Shown here: one piece after another, positions 1-13,416 of the stretch
Numbering within the stretch: the first letter of the stretch is position 1
Layout of the letters: every line of letters starts with the position of its first letter
Made by a program: the position numbers and the translations under genes
The notes under the pieces: model-generated
What the model was told of the DNA's origin: nothing
The model's input: only the letters and a program-made list of their open reading frames with translations
The model's database searches: none
Origin: Phallus indusiatus
Lineage: Eukaryota; Basidiomycota; Agaricomycetes; Phallales; Phallaceae
DNA: 64,000 nt
Assembly: GCA_027605045.1 (NCBI GenBank)
Contig: JAQFWX010000004.1
Coordinates: 62,001 to 126,000, forward strand
Direction: 5' to 3'

Positions 1-234
1 GAATTTGACACAAAGGCGAACAATAAGATGTTATATTCCCGGAAAATTGCCTTTGCGAACACCTCGTACGTAAGTCCAGTAGAGAGGCTTTAGGCTACAA
101 GCTCCCAGAAGAAAAGGGAAGCCTTGCTCAAGTTCCCCATGTAGGTCAAAAGGAAAACATGAAGTTTGTACCTTTCGTACGACCATTCATCAAAAGGAGA
201 TATCTGGTCCGCTCGCCATGTTTACTAAAATTAC

Positions 235-257
235 TATTATTATTATTATTATTATTA
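235..257. repeat. (TAT)n microsatellite
   Basis: About seven to eight uninterrupted TAT/ATT units in an otherwise unremarkable non-coding stretch. Confidence 0.9.
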
Positions 258-1451
258 GAGATGTCGCAATGCAAGCTCATTTTTCTTCGCCAAACAATTC
301 CGATTAACTTTTTTGTACACAATCGCTTCTAGCTATCCATTAGCAGTGAAAGGAGCTTGACATTATTCGTAATATACGAATAACTCTGGGTTTTGACTAG
401 ACTGATTTACAGTAGGGTCACCCACTGAGGGCATGTAACCTGTAGCCACTTGGTCGGCTGCTACTTGTGGTTTATCAATGATATTTCATAATATTGCACC
501 GACCGCAAATCTCCGGGATGTGATCTGACGGAGGATCCGAGGAACAGAATACATATTATAGTTTGAAAAGTGAATGAGTGTTTCCCATGTACATATCTCT
601 TCATTGTACATATGTATACATAATCGCCAATGGCGACCAACGACTTCACTATCGGATCCTGATACAAGTAAATTGGGTCTATTTCCTACCAAAAAGCATG
701 GACATTTTGGAGAATGTCAAAGTGCTATAATCCTTAGTTTTTGACCCACAAGTCCATAAGCCCCACCCGTGTCGACGACCCTAAAATATCGAAGTACCTG
801 CCTTTCTCTCTGTTTATCTCTTGTTAGTCCTGTGAGGGATCATCGATTCTCGCAGTACCTGGATCAAACATATATCGCTGCACCGGTTTACGTAGTTATT
901 TGATTGGTATTCCTACGCGCCGTATCAACGCAGTGTATTATGCGCGGGAGCTCTTATCCATGCAATGACGGGCTATGTGTAGTATAGCCCACTGAGAATT
1001 ACCATCATGATCGGTGCGGAGAATATACAAACCCTGCAGGTTTTTACAGTTGGTTCTTGCAAAGTCCGCTTTTTGTTATTTCTCTAGCTAAACACGACAA
1101 AGGTTCGAGGTGTTCCAAAATATTGGCTTTGGGAAAATGCTTTTTTACGTTTATATTACTAGTTAACCACGCCACAACAATTTTTTCGAGCTATATGCGA
1201 GATATTGACCGCTCTACGGAAGTTCTTTCCTTCTGTCGGGGATAAAAGCCCGCGGATAGATACTGACCGACAAGGCAGCCCTCGCTTTTCGTTGAACAGG
1301 AGAATCAATATACTCCAATGCGCTGCATTTTTAAAAAAATGAATCATCCTCGAATACCGCCCTTTGTCCTCTGCGTTGTGGAAAGCACTAAATGCAAAGT
1401 TGCAAACCGGATGATGGTGTTCGGGACCGACTTCCCGCTTGGCTATTTAAA

Positions 1452-1459
1452 TCACGTGA
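1452..1459. promoter_or_regulatory. Palindromic E-box TCACGTGA
   Basis: This perfect 8-bp palindrome contains CACGTG, the core bound by fungal bHLH factors. It lies about 175 bp upstream of the FMP52 ATG. That it works as a regulatory site is inferred from sequence and position only. Confidence 0.35.
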
Positions 1460-1632
1460 CTGCATTGCTGGCGTGCCGAAGTGAACTCCGAGCGACGAAG
1501 CGCAACCAGCGGCAATTATTCTTAACAACACCACGGGCGAGGAACGAGAGAGTCAACAAAGAAAGCCCCAGCAATTGTCAAAGTTCGCCATTTTTAGATA
1601 ACCCTGCGGCCTGATTCTATAACAGTGTCATC

Positions 1633-2775
1633 ATGTCAGGTACCGCTACAGAGTTGTCCTTTCATCTCTGCGAACGATCTCATAACACATTTCTTATCTA
1701 GGTCAAACGGCTCTCATCCTCGGAGCAACTGGAGCGACTGGCAAACATCTTCTCAGAGAGCTTCTCGCTTCATCCAAGTTCAGCAAAGTAGGCGAATTCG
1801 GACGGAGAACAACGCCGTTAGATGGCTTACCTAACAAAGAAAAGTTGGCTCAAAAGGTTATAGATTTTGAAAAGGTGCACGAGGCGGGGTTGAACGATGA
1901 GAAATGGGATGTGGTGTATATTGTGTAAGTTAGCGAAAGATCTTCCGTGCTTGATTGTCATGTAATAAGAAGTCATCGCTCAGGATGGGAACTACGAGAG
2001 CACAAGCCGGTAGTATGGCCAACTTTCGTAAAATCGATCAAGAGTACTGTATTATCATCCTTCTTCCAAGTCGATGGCCTCTATTTACTGATATAAATCC
2101 TGGTTCAGCTATGTCGTCGATGCTGCTAAAGCGGCGCGCAGACCTGAGCACAAACAACGCCTAGTCTACCTTTCCGTACGCTCTCGATACCATTTTCTCT
2201 TGCATTCTGAAATATTGACCTACGACTGTACGCAGGTTGCGGGCTCTTCTCTCTCTTCACACGTACCTTACTACCGGTGCGAGGACTTTTCTCTCGCACA
2301 CTTGAACTAGGCGATTGACTTTGTATTTTAGAAGCAAAGCCGAAACCGAAATCCGACTGGCATCTCTGGAGTATGATGATAACATTGTCTGCCGTCCAGG
2401 CTTAATCTTCACTCAAAGAGAACAATCACGGTTTCTTGAGTCTCTGGCGATGTAAGTTTCTTCTGTACAATCGCTACTTTTGGATTGCCAGGTCCTAAAC
2501 AAATGTCTTTTGCAGGCCTATTTTCAGACTAGCGTCGTATTTTTCTGACAACGCAGGTATACCTGTACGTATTTCCAAGTCAATGGGATATAGTCTAGTT
2601 ATGTCTCACAAATTCTGTATACTAGGTCGAGCAGCTCGCCCGAGCTGTACGCTTAACAGGCGAATTAGGCTCCTCAGATTTACAAATCAAAGCTCAGGCT
2701 ACACAACTGGGCGAAGGAAACGCCAAATTCACGGTCGTTCCGAACCCAGGCCTTATAGCTCTTGCCAACCTTTGA
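1633..2775 (+). CDS. FMP52: FMP52-like mitochondrial NAD(P)-binding protein
   Basis: Spliced gene with exons 1633-1639, 1702-1924, 1984-2043, 2109-2175, 2236-2276, 2332-2451, 2516-2564 and 2626-2775, giving 717 nt and 238 aa in frame throughout. The N-terminus carries the nucleotide-binding glycine pattern LGATGATGKHLL, followed by a conserved SKAETE segment with the catalytic-type YxxxK arrangement (YYRSKAE) and CRPG. This matches the FMP52 / HTATIP2 (TIP30) branch of atypical short-chain dehydrogenases. In yeast FMP52 is found in mitochondria and its substrate is unknown. The length is normal for the family. The first coding exon is only 7 nt (Met-Ser plus one base), so a single-ORF view misses the start. 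The assignment is strong; the exact biochemical role is not established. Confidence 0.9.
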
Positions 2776-3111
2776 TCAACATCCGGAGAGCCACAAGGGC
2801 TATCGTAATCCAAACTTCATGATTATCCAGCACATCGTCTCTTGTATTACTTTAAATATCAAAGTCCATATACTAGTTATTGCGAAACTACACAGCAAAT
2901 GAATATCCATGCAAAAGAAAAGGGAAAGTGTGACAGTAACACAAAGGAAGTGCCAGGTAGACGACAACAGTCTCAGTCAACAAAACGCAGTATTCAATGT
3001 CCATGTTGCGAACAAGACCAAAACGAATGATAAGTAAGTTCATTTCTTTTGGAAATCAAAAAGAAAGAAAGAAAGAAAGTAAAAAGAAAATGATTGATGA
3101 GACTTGGTTGA
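2776..3111. other. Convergent intergenic region
   Basis: This stretch separates the 3' ends of FMP52 (+) and the chitin synthase (-). It includes a short GAAA microsatellite at about 3058-3079. I see nothing else. Confidence 0.6.
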
Positions 3112-6100
3112 TTATGATTCTGAAAGTATCTGATCTATCGATTGGTTTAAGAAGTCCTTGCGAGACGTCAAGTCCGCTCTAGGGAACTGGGCCATTACTG
3201 CTTCTCGAGCGGTTCTGAATGAAACGATCGTTAACAATACGTTCAATATTCTTTCAATGAATGGATTTAGACTCACTTCTTCGTAACGGACATCAAGTCC
3301 TGGGTAGCAAGGTAGTGCCGTAAGACGTCTAACAGTTCCTCGTCGGTAGGATCCGTACTCTGATTGGGATTAGCAAATGGATTGACAGTCGGCATCGAAA
3401 ACGTTGACATCCGAGTCATAGACTGATTGATCGCATTGTTACCGAGTCCAGGCGTATACATTGACATGACAGTGTTCCTCGGTCCAGAGGGTATGGGAAC
3501 GCCGTAGAGGCTTGGTGTTCCCGTAAAAGCCATCTGCGGCACCCCACCGTATTCCGACCCACCAGCTATGGAGCCCATTCCACCACCCATGGGTAAAAAC
3601 GGCATTGGAGGTAGTTGCGGCGTTCCTACACGAGAAGGAGGCAAAGCAAGTGCAACAGCACCGCCGAATTGAGAGAGCGAAGTCGTGCTCCTATTAGCAT
3701 TTCTGAAGTTCGGATTCGAGGAACTATTCATTGTAAGGTTTGTGTCGCGATAGAAGTCTCCAACTGGTTGTGGTGATTGAGAACGTGGTGTTCCTTGACC
3801 GGGAGAGCGCGCGGGTCTTCCTCCCGGTTGACTGAAGCCAGTATGTCCCGATGCAGCATCCCAGGCTTCCGCTTCGTATTCACTAAACTTCTTGAGCGGT
3901 ATCATGGATTCGTCAAACTTCTCTTCATCAGCTACAATCACTTTGCGGTTGTTACCCTCGCCAATGACCAGGCGCGTGTTACCCCAACTGAAATCGTCCA
4001 TACGCCAGAAAGAATACAAGGGTAAGAAGAAGCTGTAAACCGGATAACTAAAGGAGGACTTGTCAGAAAGTAATTTTCACAAAAAACAATGAGCACAGCA
4101 CATACGCAAGGATATAGATCACCATCCATCCGACTAGCATGAACTCCCGCTTTAGGAGGAAAATAATGGCCTGGAGACCGTAGACGGCGGCGATCAATGC
4201 TAGAGAAATGATGGGAATTGGTGCTTCACCGAGAGCGACAGTGATGATCAGGTATAATAGCTTTGAGAAGATATCAGCGACGCGTCCAAAACGTGTATGT
4301 ATCTGACTACTTACATAAACAGCGGTGGCAGGCAGAATCTGAGAGACGCAGAAATGTTAGATTAAGTACTAAGCGAAGTAGGTGGCGGGACTTACGATTG
4401 TACCAAGGAGGTCGATGAAGACGATGAACCGCATAGAGAAACAACAGAAACCGCATAGCTCGGGCAAAAAGACCAGTTCGCAGAGGTTATGAATGGTGGA
4501 GTTAATCCAGCGACGACGTTGAGAAAGCAAAACAGTCCATTTATCGGGGGCGATAGTATGCGCGATAGCATCTGGCGAGAACTTGGTTTTGTAAGTCGGG
4601 AAGTGTTTCAATAGCAGGGTCGTGAGATATCGATCTTCTCCCAAGGATAAAAGATTTTTCTTGTGAAGAGTGTCAACGTTAGGTTCTGAATACTCGTCGA
4701 TAACTCGGTTTGAAATAATGATGGGTCGACCCTTGTCTGCCGTCCGAATTCGATACAAACTGAAACATCCAGGCAAACACGTCACGGAACCAAATAGACT
4801 TTCGAACGCCTTGGCCAAATGATGAGAGATATAGTATTCGTAAACTTGGATCATAGTCCACCAGGATCCTTGTTCATTGTCGAGTTTGGTTTCTCCACAT
4901 ATACCAATAATGCGAGAGTCAACAGCACAGCACGCTACGAGTCGATTTAACGAATCCGGTTCCGCTGTCTGTATAATAGATCCAGTCAGAAATGTACGAG
5001 TGAAAAGATAATGAACAACAACAACTAACAGTATCGGCATCCACGGTGAAAATGTACTCATAAAAGGCAGGATCGATACCAATGACATTCCGCATTTGAT
5101 GGTATATCTCCAGTTCCAGAGGCGACATCGGGGCATCAAAGTGAACGCGATTCAAGTAATGCATCAATAAAATCTGCGAATCACGCTTTCCACGGTTACC
5201 TGGCTTGGAACGTTCGCTCGGCTTTCCGACCTTCACGACAACCATGTACCTATCAGATGAGAAAGGAATGTTTAGAAGGTGGTTACTAAGTTACTTGACG
5301 TCCCAACTTACGGAACGACATGCCCCTCAAACTCATATAATCCAGAATAAACCTTGCCATAATTTACTTGCTTAGATCCTTCTCCGACTGACTTGAATAG
5401 TAGCGGTTCGGGATCTAGCTTGGGGTCGACGCCAAGGATATCTAAGACGATCCGGGGTGTAGGTCTGTCGTTTCCGCTTCCGATAATGTTGCCGTCGCAG
5501 ATGAGAAAGAGAAGCTTGCGTTTGTCGTCGTATCGCAAAGCTGCTAGTGAATCCAGCGTTCGACGAAGAGATTCTTCGCCTTCGGTATAGCAAGGTACTT
5601 GACAAATAATGAACTTGTCTTGTAGTTCTGGAGATCGTTTAGAACCAAGCTGAAGAGCAGCCAAAACTAAGGAGATTTTAGATCAGTAACCGACACGTTA
5701 GCGGGTGATAGCAACCTTGGATCCTTACATTTAGCCCCGATAGTAACAAAGATCAAACTCGAGAATGCCAGAAGAAGGTAGTTTTGAACTTGACAGCGGG
5801 CGCTCTTGCGGAAATCGACTTCACCAACAAAGAAAAGGTTCTTCAAGCATGCGGTGTTTAATTGAGCGGTATTTGAATCCATTTGGGCAAGCACGGCGTC
5901 AAGCTGACTCGATATATCTTGACCCGGCTGTTGTTTGAAGATGTCCGTGATAGAACTATTCAGGAAACTAAACTCTTGATTTCCTTGGAACGTCATGACT
6001 GAGAAGAAATAATCCGTTAAATCGTATATTTCATTGTTCCATATTGCCCATGTTCTAAAATAGAATAGTACAATTAGAACGAGTATTGAACGAAAAGGAA

Positions 6101-9100
6101 AGGAAAAACTAACCTGTCCCCGTTGTTTGCTTCGCTGGCGATAGTTTGTTTAGTGACCACGAGAGGTCCTTTCAAGTAGTTCGTTATCCTAGGCAGGTAG
6201 GTCTTGACGTACCAATCAGGGTCGTCTAACTTTGTTCCGGTAGCTCTTTGTTGTACCCCTGAAGTATGAACCGCTTGCGGAATTGTAACCGTAGAATTCT
6301 TCAGACGTAAAGCTAATTGTGGATCTGTGACTAGGCCTGCGCATCCGAGGGAGGGAGGAACGGGGAAATACTGTGTCAAATCTAGTCCTGCTAGTTGAAG
6401 TAGAATATCCTGCGTTACTGGTTCTGCAGGGATATCGCTGTGATCTCCTTCAAATGAAGTAATATCATACACTCTTCCTTGAACAGCGATCCATAGGTTA
6501 TTCAGCGTCGCGTGTTCTCCTACTTCATTGATAGACCAGGCTTTATTAAAATCGGGACAGAGCAAACGACCGAACGCGATGATGTAGAATAGGATGATAC
6601 CACAGGCAAGGAAGATGAGAACGCAGATCGTGAACTTTTCTCTCCAAGCGAATCGAACGTCTGGACGCTTCATTCGACCGATATAGTGAAGGAGGAAGGA
6701 AGGTATAAACCAGGTGACTAGCCAGACTAGAATAATCCAGAAGCGTCTCGAACGGCTCTGAGGAATCTCTTCGACGATATTTTGCTTCTCGTTGATGACA
6801 AGGTCGACTTCTTCTTTAGAGGCAGATTTGGCGATATCCGGGGATAGCTCCTGTTTTGATTCCCAGTTTGAATCCCATCCGGGTTCACTGCCTTGCATTT
6901 GCCGGTACATGGTCGGGGTCGTTAAACCACCCATGCCGTATCCCGAGGGTGGTGGTCCGTACCCTCCTCTGATTAGATTGTCGGTACTTTCGTTATAAGG
7001 AACACCACCGGATGGTGAATTCCATGCCGGGCCATCATGCTCTGTCGTAGCATCATCACCAACGTCTTGTACAACGCTCTCGTCATCACCACCAGCACTC
7101 TGCAAAGCTTTTCGACGCTCCTTTTCGACAGCGCGTAACCCATCTTCGATCATCTTCCAAGCATCGTATGAAAGCCATATTGATCGATGTCCCAATACGT
7201 AGTCAGATCCTTCTTGTAAGCCGTTTGCCTGAACACATTGACGGATGCGCAATGAGGTGTCTCCACGCATGGTTGGAACGTAACGCTCGCAAAACGCTTC
7301 GTGTTCGTAGTCGACGATGTATTCCGTTGCTCGTCGAGCTGCAATGTCGGGAAGGAGCAGGGATCTGATTTGAGCCTTGACACGACGCTTATCGAAATGG
7401 TTGGGCGACATTGAATCATTCGGGCGAATGCACACGACGTTCCATATTTTTGTACGATCAAGAGTGGCAAGTACTTCTGACATTACGTGATTGATTTGAG
7501 TTGTCACCGGGTAAATCTTCGTTGGATCCAGAGGGACAACGTCGTCGGATTGCTGGGCGGAGACAAGGGTGGGATAACGAAGCGGCCGTGAAGATACTTG
7601 AGCTTGAGCAACGATGTTCTTGTCCTGATGATGCATCTCGACCGAAAGACTAGGGCCGCCAAACAATTTGCGAACGAACTGATCCGTCGAGCCACGAAGG
7701 AGTGAAACAAAACCTGCGTCTAATATGTCTGCGTCCTTTTCAATGAAATTTGAGATGTCGTAAGAACAGCTGCCAGAGTAGTGATTGATTCCAAACAATC
7801 TTCCTTCGGTGACGACCGCTGGCGATGGATTGACAACGAATGACGAATCGGTCCTATACTTGCTGACAATCTCTTTTAACAAAGCATCTTCGTCGGTATT
7901 ATCCCTTGCTTTACCCGACTTGAAAGAACTTGCAGCTTTACTTATCATGCCTAATAAGCCAGCTGGCTTTCGCTGAGGAATAGGACCGAGTGTTGCGCCT
8001 CGCAGGAGCATGACGCAAGCGGAGTTGTCCATAGTCGTGATGGCAGGTAAAGAGATACCGTCCGAAACGATGGAAGAATTAGAATTAACGTTATCCTCGA
8101 ATATGTTACGCATAGTGTAAGATTGAAGCAGCTCGTCTTGGAAATTAAAGATGAATTCGGGAAAGCCGTTTTGGCCATGTGCGGAAATGAGTGGTGAAGT
8201 GATGAGCATGGAATTGGTGCTTTGCGGGGCACGTGTCTGAAAGCCTGGATGATCTACGATGCATATTTGAGTTGTCTGTGTCGTTTCTTGCTGAGCAATG
8301 CGGTGGTTGCACGTCTCAACAACGTAGGCGAAGAGCATGGCATAAAGGTCGCGTACGAAGGCGTCACGTTGAACAGCAGCCTGATCGGACTTGAGCACGA
8401 CGCTGTACAGTTCTTTGCGAACATAGTTCGAACGATTTGTCAACGCGTGCTGAAGATCTTCTGCCTGAACACCGAGCAGACGCGAAACATGATCAAGGAC
8501 GGCGACATTGGAAACAATCGCTGGCTCTTCTCCTCGTCTGGAATCCGTGTCAGAGAACTGGAGATTGCCGATGACGAGGATAGCGATGAGAAATTGGAAT
8601 ATAGCCAGAGAGTTTTTTGGCTTGAAGCCGATGGTTCTCAGAGCGTCCCTGAGCTCGCCCATCTGAATCGTGTCATCGCTGAAAGGACCAGCGGGAAGCC
8701 GATAGCATCCAGACGAGGCCAGGAGAGCATAATCGGAAACGTCTTCTATGCCTAACGTATCTCGTTCTTCAGGAGAGGCACCAGCGAGGAATTGATAAAA
8801 GACATGGAAAGAGCGCTCCTCGTGGCTCAGTCTGTTAAGCCTTGATTTGTCGAGACCATACGCAAGAATCTTGGCAGAAGAAATACGACCCTTCCCGTCA
8901 AAGCTGAGCTCGGTATATCGACTGAAACGAGATGCATTTGGGTTGATGAGAGTTTTAGCGTTTCCAAATGCCTCGAGAATCTGGTGTGCGCTTTTGATCT
9001 GGTCGGCAAGTTTGAGCTCTTTTTTGGACCGAGAAGAGAGACGCAGGATCTGATTGAGGAGAAGACGGCTGCTTTCGGTTTTTCCGGAACCAGTTATGCC

Positions 9101-9538
9101 TCTGTCATTTTTTTAAAAAAAACAAGATTGTGAGATTTTGAAGAAGGTGAACGGAGGTACCATCTCGTTTTCTTACCTAAAGATGACGCTTTGTGGCTCC
9201 TGACGACGGCGTTGCATAAAATACATACGAATGGCCAGATCATATAGATGAGGCTGGAGGGCTTTAGGACTGTCCGCCGTAGGAATGCTGGTGTCCTTGT
9301 AATTGCGCTCTTCATATTCCTGTGCAGAAGCCTCATTGATATTGGCAAGAGTTTTGAGGGGATTGACGACGACGAGATTAGAGGAGCCAATGCGGGTATA
9401 TGGTAAGTCTGCTCTGAAACGAGCTTGAAGAACGGAAATAATATTATCATCGGAGGGATACACAGTCGTCGATGAGGAGGAGGAGACGACGAGGTCGGTT
9501 AGGTCCCCTGAGCTAACTGCGTCACGAACATATGACAT
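3112..9538 (-). CDS. Chitin synthase with myosin motor-like domain (class V/VII type)
   Basis: Ten exons on the minus strand: 9538-9177, 9101-6114, 6054-5729, 5666-5312, 5249-5030, 4968-4396, 4338-4315, 4260-4106, 4032-3277 and 3214-3112. They total 5862 nt and 1953 aa. The first ~800 residues are a myosin-head-like domain with the P-loop GITGSGKT around residue 122. Two membrane helices and a divergent cytochrome-b5-like segment without an HPGG haem motif follow. The chitin synthase catalytic core comes next, with VDADT, GEDRYL and QRRRW (QRRRW encoded near 4507-4521), then further membrane helices and a C-terminal DEK_C domain. It polymerises UDP-GlcNAc into cell-wall chitin at the plasma membrane, and the motor domain is thought to deliver or tether it to growth sites. 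Exon 7 is a 24-nt microexon. The last exon lies beyond an intron and completes DEK_C; without it the protein would stop early. Confidence 0.93.
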
Positions 9539-9880
9539 GTTCTGAATTGAAAGTGAATAAGGAAAAAAGGGATGATCAATAAAGTTATAAAAGTATGACG
9601 AAAAAAAAAGGGAATTTTTACCCGTGTGCGGAAAGGAATGTAAAGTAGGTATCAGAAAAGTAGTGGAGAAGAGGACAGTAACGTGCAGTAACGACACTGA
9701 TCAGGACCTCAGTCACAGCTTTCTCACGCGACACCGGGGGCACGCACTGCTTACAATACGATCAACTCGCCGACTCTCCGCGTTGTATGTATTGTAATAA
9801 CAAATCTCGAGCGATGACATTGACATTTGATGAATTATCAACAAAAGGGCAGCCTTTTTCTATTATTACAAGTAGGGACA

Positions 9881-10432
9881 CTATTCTGCTTTCCTTTGCA
9901 TACGCTCGTGCTCAATTGAAGGTCTCAGTCCAACATCGAACAGAAACGCAAGACGTAATGAGGCTCCAAGATAGACGAATCCCACACTTCCCCACATCAT
10001 TGCATTCCAATCCCACACTCTCCAATACACCTCCAAGCCAAGCGGCAGTAGACTCAGCAGGTGTCCAAAATCCGCGACGAGCAACCCGAATAATAGCTTT
10101 TTCCAAAGTCCGACATCGTCCGTTGATGATAGAACAACCCTTTCGTTGATTGCAAAGAGAAGGTACAAATTTGATAATTGAAGCAAGGTCATAAGCACTG
10201 GGATCGTCACCGTGGTGTCTTTCGCCGACCAAGCCGTGGTTAAGGTGAGATCTTGTAGGTACGTTCTTGGGAGGAGGCCGGCGTAGATTGCGCCTCCCAA
10301 AGCAGACAGCGGCTCAATATAGAGAAAGAATAGTCGATACGGATAGAACGGTATGCTCATGGTCAGTTTGACGCAGTGATTATGAAAGTATGGTGCCAGT
10401 GAGAAGGTTTCCAGAAGGACCAATTCCCACAT
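9881..10432 (-). CDS. DUF7704 family integral membrane protein
   Basis: Single-exon gene of 183 aa. The N-terminal region has FYPYRLFFLYIEPLSALGGA, the hallmark start of the DUF7704 family of fungal membrane proteins. Several hydrophobic helices follow (around residues 27-50, 75-95, 110-130 and 140-165). The function of the family is unknown. It lies on the same strand as the chitin synthase, about 340 bp upstream of that gene's start, and has its own promoter region. No frame breaks are seen. Confidence 0.85.
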   Translation of the reverse strand: MWELVLLETFSLAPYFHNHCVKLTMSIPFYPYRLFFLYIEPLSALGGAIYAGLLPRTYLQDLTLTTAWSAKDTTVTIPVLMTLLQLSNLYLLFAINERVVLSSTDDVGLWKKLLFGLLVADFGHLLSLLPLGLEVYWRVWDWNAMMWGSVGFVYLGASLRLAFLFDVGLRPSIEHERMQRKAE

Positions 10433-11608
10433 GACGGAACAACGCTACATACTTATTTTTGGACCGCAGTATTCTATTTCTAATCATGATCCAATGGTTC
10501 GTACTAGAATATGTATCCTGCAGCACAAGTGGCAATTTATAGCATTTTACCTAAACACACGCTGCGGAAATGCGGACTTGAGACCAACGGACATATGTCG
10601 AACGCGTTCTTAGACAATGAAATGAACATAGAAAATCTCCGCGGAAGCGTCACTAGTCTAAAAATTCTCAATACTTCCCCTTGACAACGTAACGTCAGGG
10701 TGCTTAATTGATTAAAAGCTGTACTTTTGTGCAACTGATGATTATTATTATTATACGCGCACCGTGTGTATACATGCTAACATACAATGTTTCCGCGTAA
10801 AAGGGTCCACCCAAAAGCTGGTGAATTTGGCAAAGAAGGGAGATTATCAAGTGCCAGTAATGATTTACGAACAACAATGATTACCTGCATTCTGGCACAA
10901 TCTGGTTCGTCCCGGGCAAAGATGGTGCCCGACGTGACCGCGTGACCGTGATGCTGACGTATTTAGACGTGCCATCATCGGCAACTGGCGGCATAACCGG
11001 TCCAGTCCCGTGTCGCCTTCAAATACAAAATACAATTAAACTACAATGGACCACTCATCAATTGAGGTGCGTGTATATATTTCGGAACACATTCAAATGA
11101 TTTGTTTCATTCAGTGTCCGGAGATATCTAATGCAAGTATGCGTATGCATACTGAAACAATTGCACTTCAGTTAGTTCTAATCATAATCAAAGTAGAACC
11201 ACACAACCATAAGTATTCAACACAGCGAGGAACAAGATAATGCCCGTACTATCGGACTATCGGACTTGACCAAAACCACCAGTGAAGACCATATATTCCT
11301 TTGCCCTCGTGCCTATTGTTTTTTTTTTTTTCAAAAAAAAATAATTTACACGGCAAGTTACCCAACGGGGCAAACACATCTCAATCCGGGTCGAAGCCGT
11401 TCTTTTCTGACTGATCCATTAGCCAAAGGCAATCAGGTTTTACCACATTTCCTTTTTTTTCTCTTTTTAACTCCGAGAACAACAAGACAAACTCCTCGGA
11501 TCCTGTCCCTGCTATATAAACCAGCTTCTCCACTTTTTCAATCAGTATTTTCTTTCCCCAGCGAAAACATCACACCTTACGTTATTTAATGCACACGAGG
11601 TAATACAA
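10433..11608. other. Divergent promoter region
   Basis: This stretch lies between the DUF7704 gene (-) and the 470-aa gene (+). It is AT-rich with poly-T/poly-A tracts near 11320-11340 and a good TATA box at 11513. I see no gene in it. Confidence 0.6.
11513..11520 (+). promoter_or_regulatory. TATA box TATATAAA
   Basis: A consensus TATA element 96 bp before the ATG at 11609, at a plausible core-promoter distance for a fungal gene. Confidence 0.5.
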
Positions 11609-13416
11609 ATGGAAACATTTTCAAGGGAACGTTCCTGTTCTCCTAGCACGGCATCCACCCACTCAGAAGATTGTACCACCTTGTTCAGTAATGAAGACTT
11701 TACCCTCCCCCCGTTGTCACCAACTTGCTCAATCTCATCCATCACCAAATTCTCAGACACATCGTCGATTATCACTGCTCGTGATCTAAAATCCGCGACG
11801 ACGACGACAACGAGGAGATCCTCCACGACAGCGACGACAAAGCCATGGATACCTCGCGGTGTTCTTGGAAAATTGCCATGGGCCTTGGACCTAGTGCAGT
11901 AGACCTTGTCTCAGAATATGCTCTCAAAAGACATCTCCAAGTTCTCAACTCTCGTATCGATTTGGGACAGGAGAAGACATTCGAGCTATTAGATATCCAG
12001 GTAAAGGAACTCGAGGATATCTATCTGGATCTATTAGACAGGTATATTATTTGCTAGCTTTGACGCAATTCTTTTTTTCTGATCGAGATCACAAAACTAG
12101 GGATAATCCCGGAGATAAACTACAGTTTTTGGCGCTGAAAATACGGTAAGATATATAGTATACGTACTTAAAATTAATCTACGAGGCTGAATAACGATAG
12201 GCTGTCCATCATCCGACTCTTACTGAAAGTTGAAAATCCCTATCTGTTTTCACAAATGCAAAGGAACGCTCTGCAGACGATGTGGCAGGATCTCGAAAAA
12301 CAGATATGGTCTGTCAATAATTTCGTCCTTCGTGCTCTCTTTTTAACACTCCACTGAATACCAATCTAGTTCTAAAACTTACCAGGGTTCTTCAATACAA
12401 GTACAAGCTTGCGAACTGAAGTATGTCCCCCGTGCGATGTCAGCAGCGAACCTACCCTAATTCCCCATTTTCTTCAAGACAGAGTCTACTCCTAAGAGCG
12501 ACGGATGAGCTTTGTTCCGAGAACTATCCTAATGGACTGTCGGACGCAGAAACAGCATTAGACGGAGCTTTCGTGATTGAACTTTTATGCAAGGAGTTGG
12601 CCTATTCCTCGGGGGACTATACGATCCAGAACGCTCTCCAACGTATCGTGAATACGGAGTGGGGATTCGAACTTTTTTCGTCCCTTGATGCGATGCTCAG
12701 GAAAGAGTCCAACACTCTTATTCTTGATTGCATATCACGACTGTTAAGGTTTGTAGACCCAAAAAACAAACAAGTTCATTATTCAGACCATTTATTGTTC
12801 CGATGATGCAGTTATGATAACGTATTCTCGTGCACAATGGCAATCCGCATTTTCGGAAGACTATCGAGGCAGAATTTGGAAATCCATTCTATCCTTACAG
12901 GTCCAATGGGTGTTCCCTGGCTTGTGGACCGACTCGGCGAACTGAGTCATTCTAGAATCTACACGAAACAGCGCTGGAGAGGACGTTCCGTACGGGCTGT
13001 CGAAAGTTATTGCAATGCACTGTTCGCGGCGTGCGTTCACGGATTCGCAGACCTTGTTATTAAACTTGGCACGACGATGCTGTTGTTGCGTTTAATCAAA
13101 ATATTGTCAGTTCATCAATTATTCTCCCCCTTTTTATTTTAGCTGATTGTTTTTTTCTTAAAGTACAATTAGAGATCAAGATCCAAAAGTATGTAGCCAG
13201 ATCGAAGAAAATCATCACGACGATTTAGACGTTGAGCGAGATCAGATCGCGTGTTGCGAGTTGATCTCGTATCTTCTGGAAATTCCCCATGCCAAACGGA
13301 GAATATTGCCAGGAGCGTGTCGCCTACGAGCTTTCAAGGCTCATTCGAATCGTTTGGTTTCGGATCAGAAATTATTATCGATATTGGAGAATATTATGAA
13401 ATCACTTGAAGAGTAG
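11609..13416 (+). CDS. Unrecognised 470-aa mostly helical protein
   Basis: Exons 11609-11858, 11900-12041, 12101-12145, 12201-12308, 12370-12420, 12479-12748, 12812-13105 and 13164-13416 give 1413 nt and 470 aa with consistent phases. The first ~85 residues are Ser/Thr-rich and probably disordered. The rest is predicted by eye to be almost entirely amphipathic helices (LVSEYALKRHLQVL, IIRLLLKVENPYLF, VIELLCKELAYSS), suggesting an armadillo/HEAT-like solenoid. I recognise no catalytic motif and no signal peptide. Intron 1 is only 41 nt, which is very short. It is supported because removing it keeps the frame across all later exons. I assign no function. Confidence 0.75.

Larger units (their letters stand above)
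1..1632. other. Intergenic region before FMP52
   Basis: I see no gene here. The open frames are short and none continues through plausible splice sites. It contains a TAT microsatellite near 235-257 and a palindromic E-box about 175 bp before the FMP52 start. Confidence 0.6.

Noticed and set aside
1318..1614. 98-codon plus-strand frame before FMP52
   Set aside because: No splice continuity or recognisable content; it also covers the likely FMP52 promoter with the E-box.
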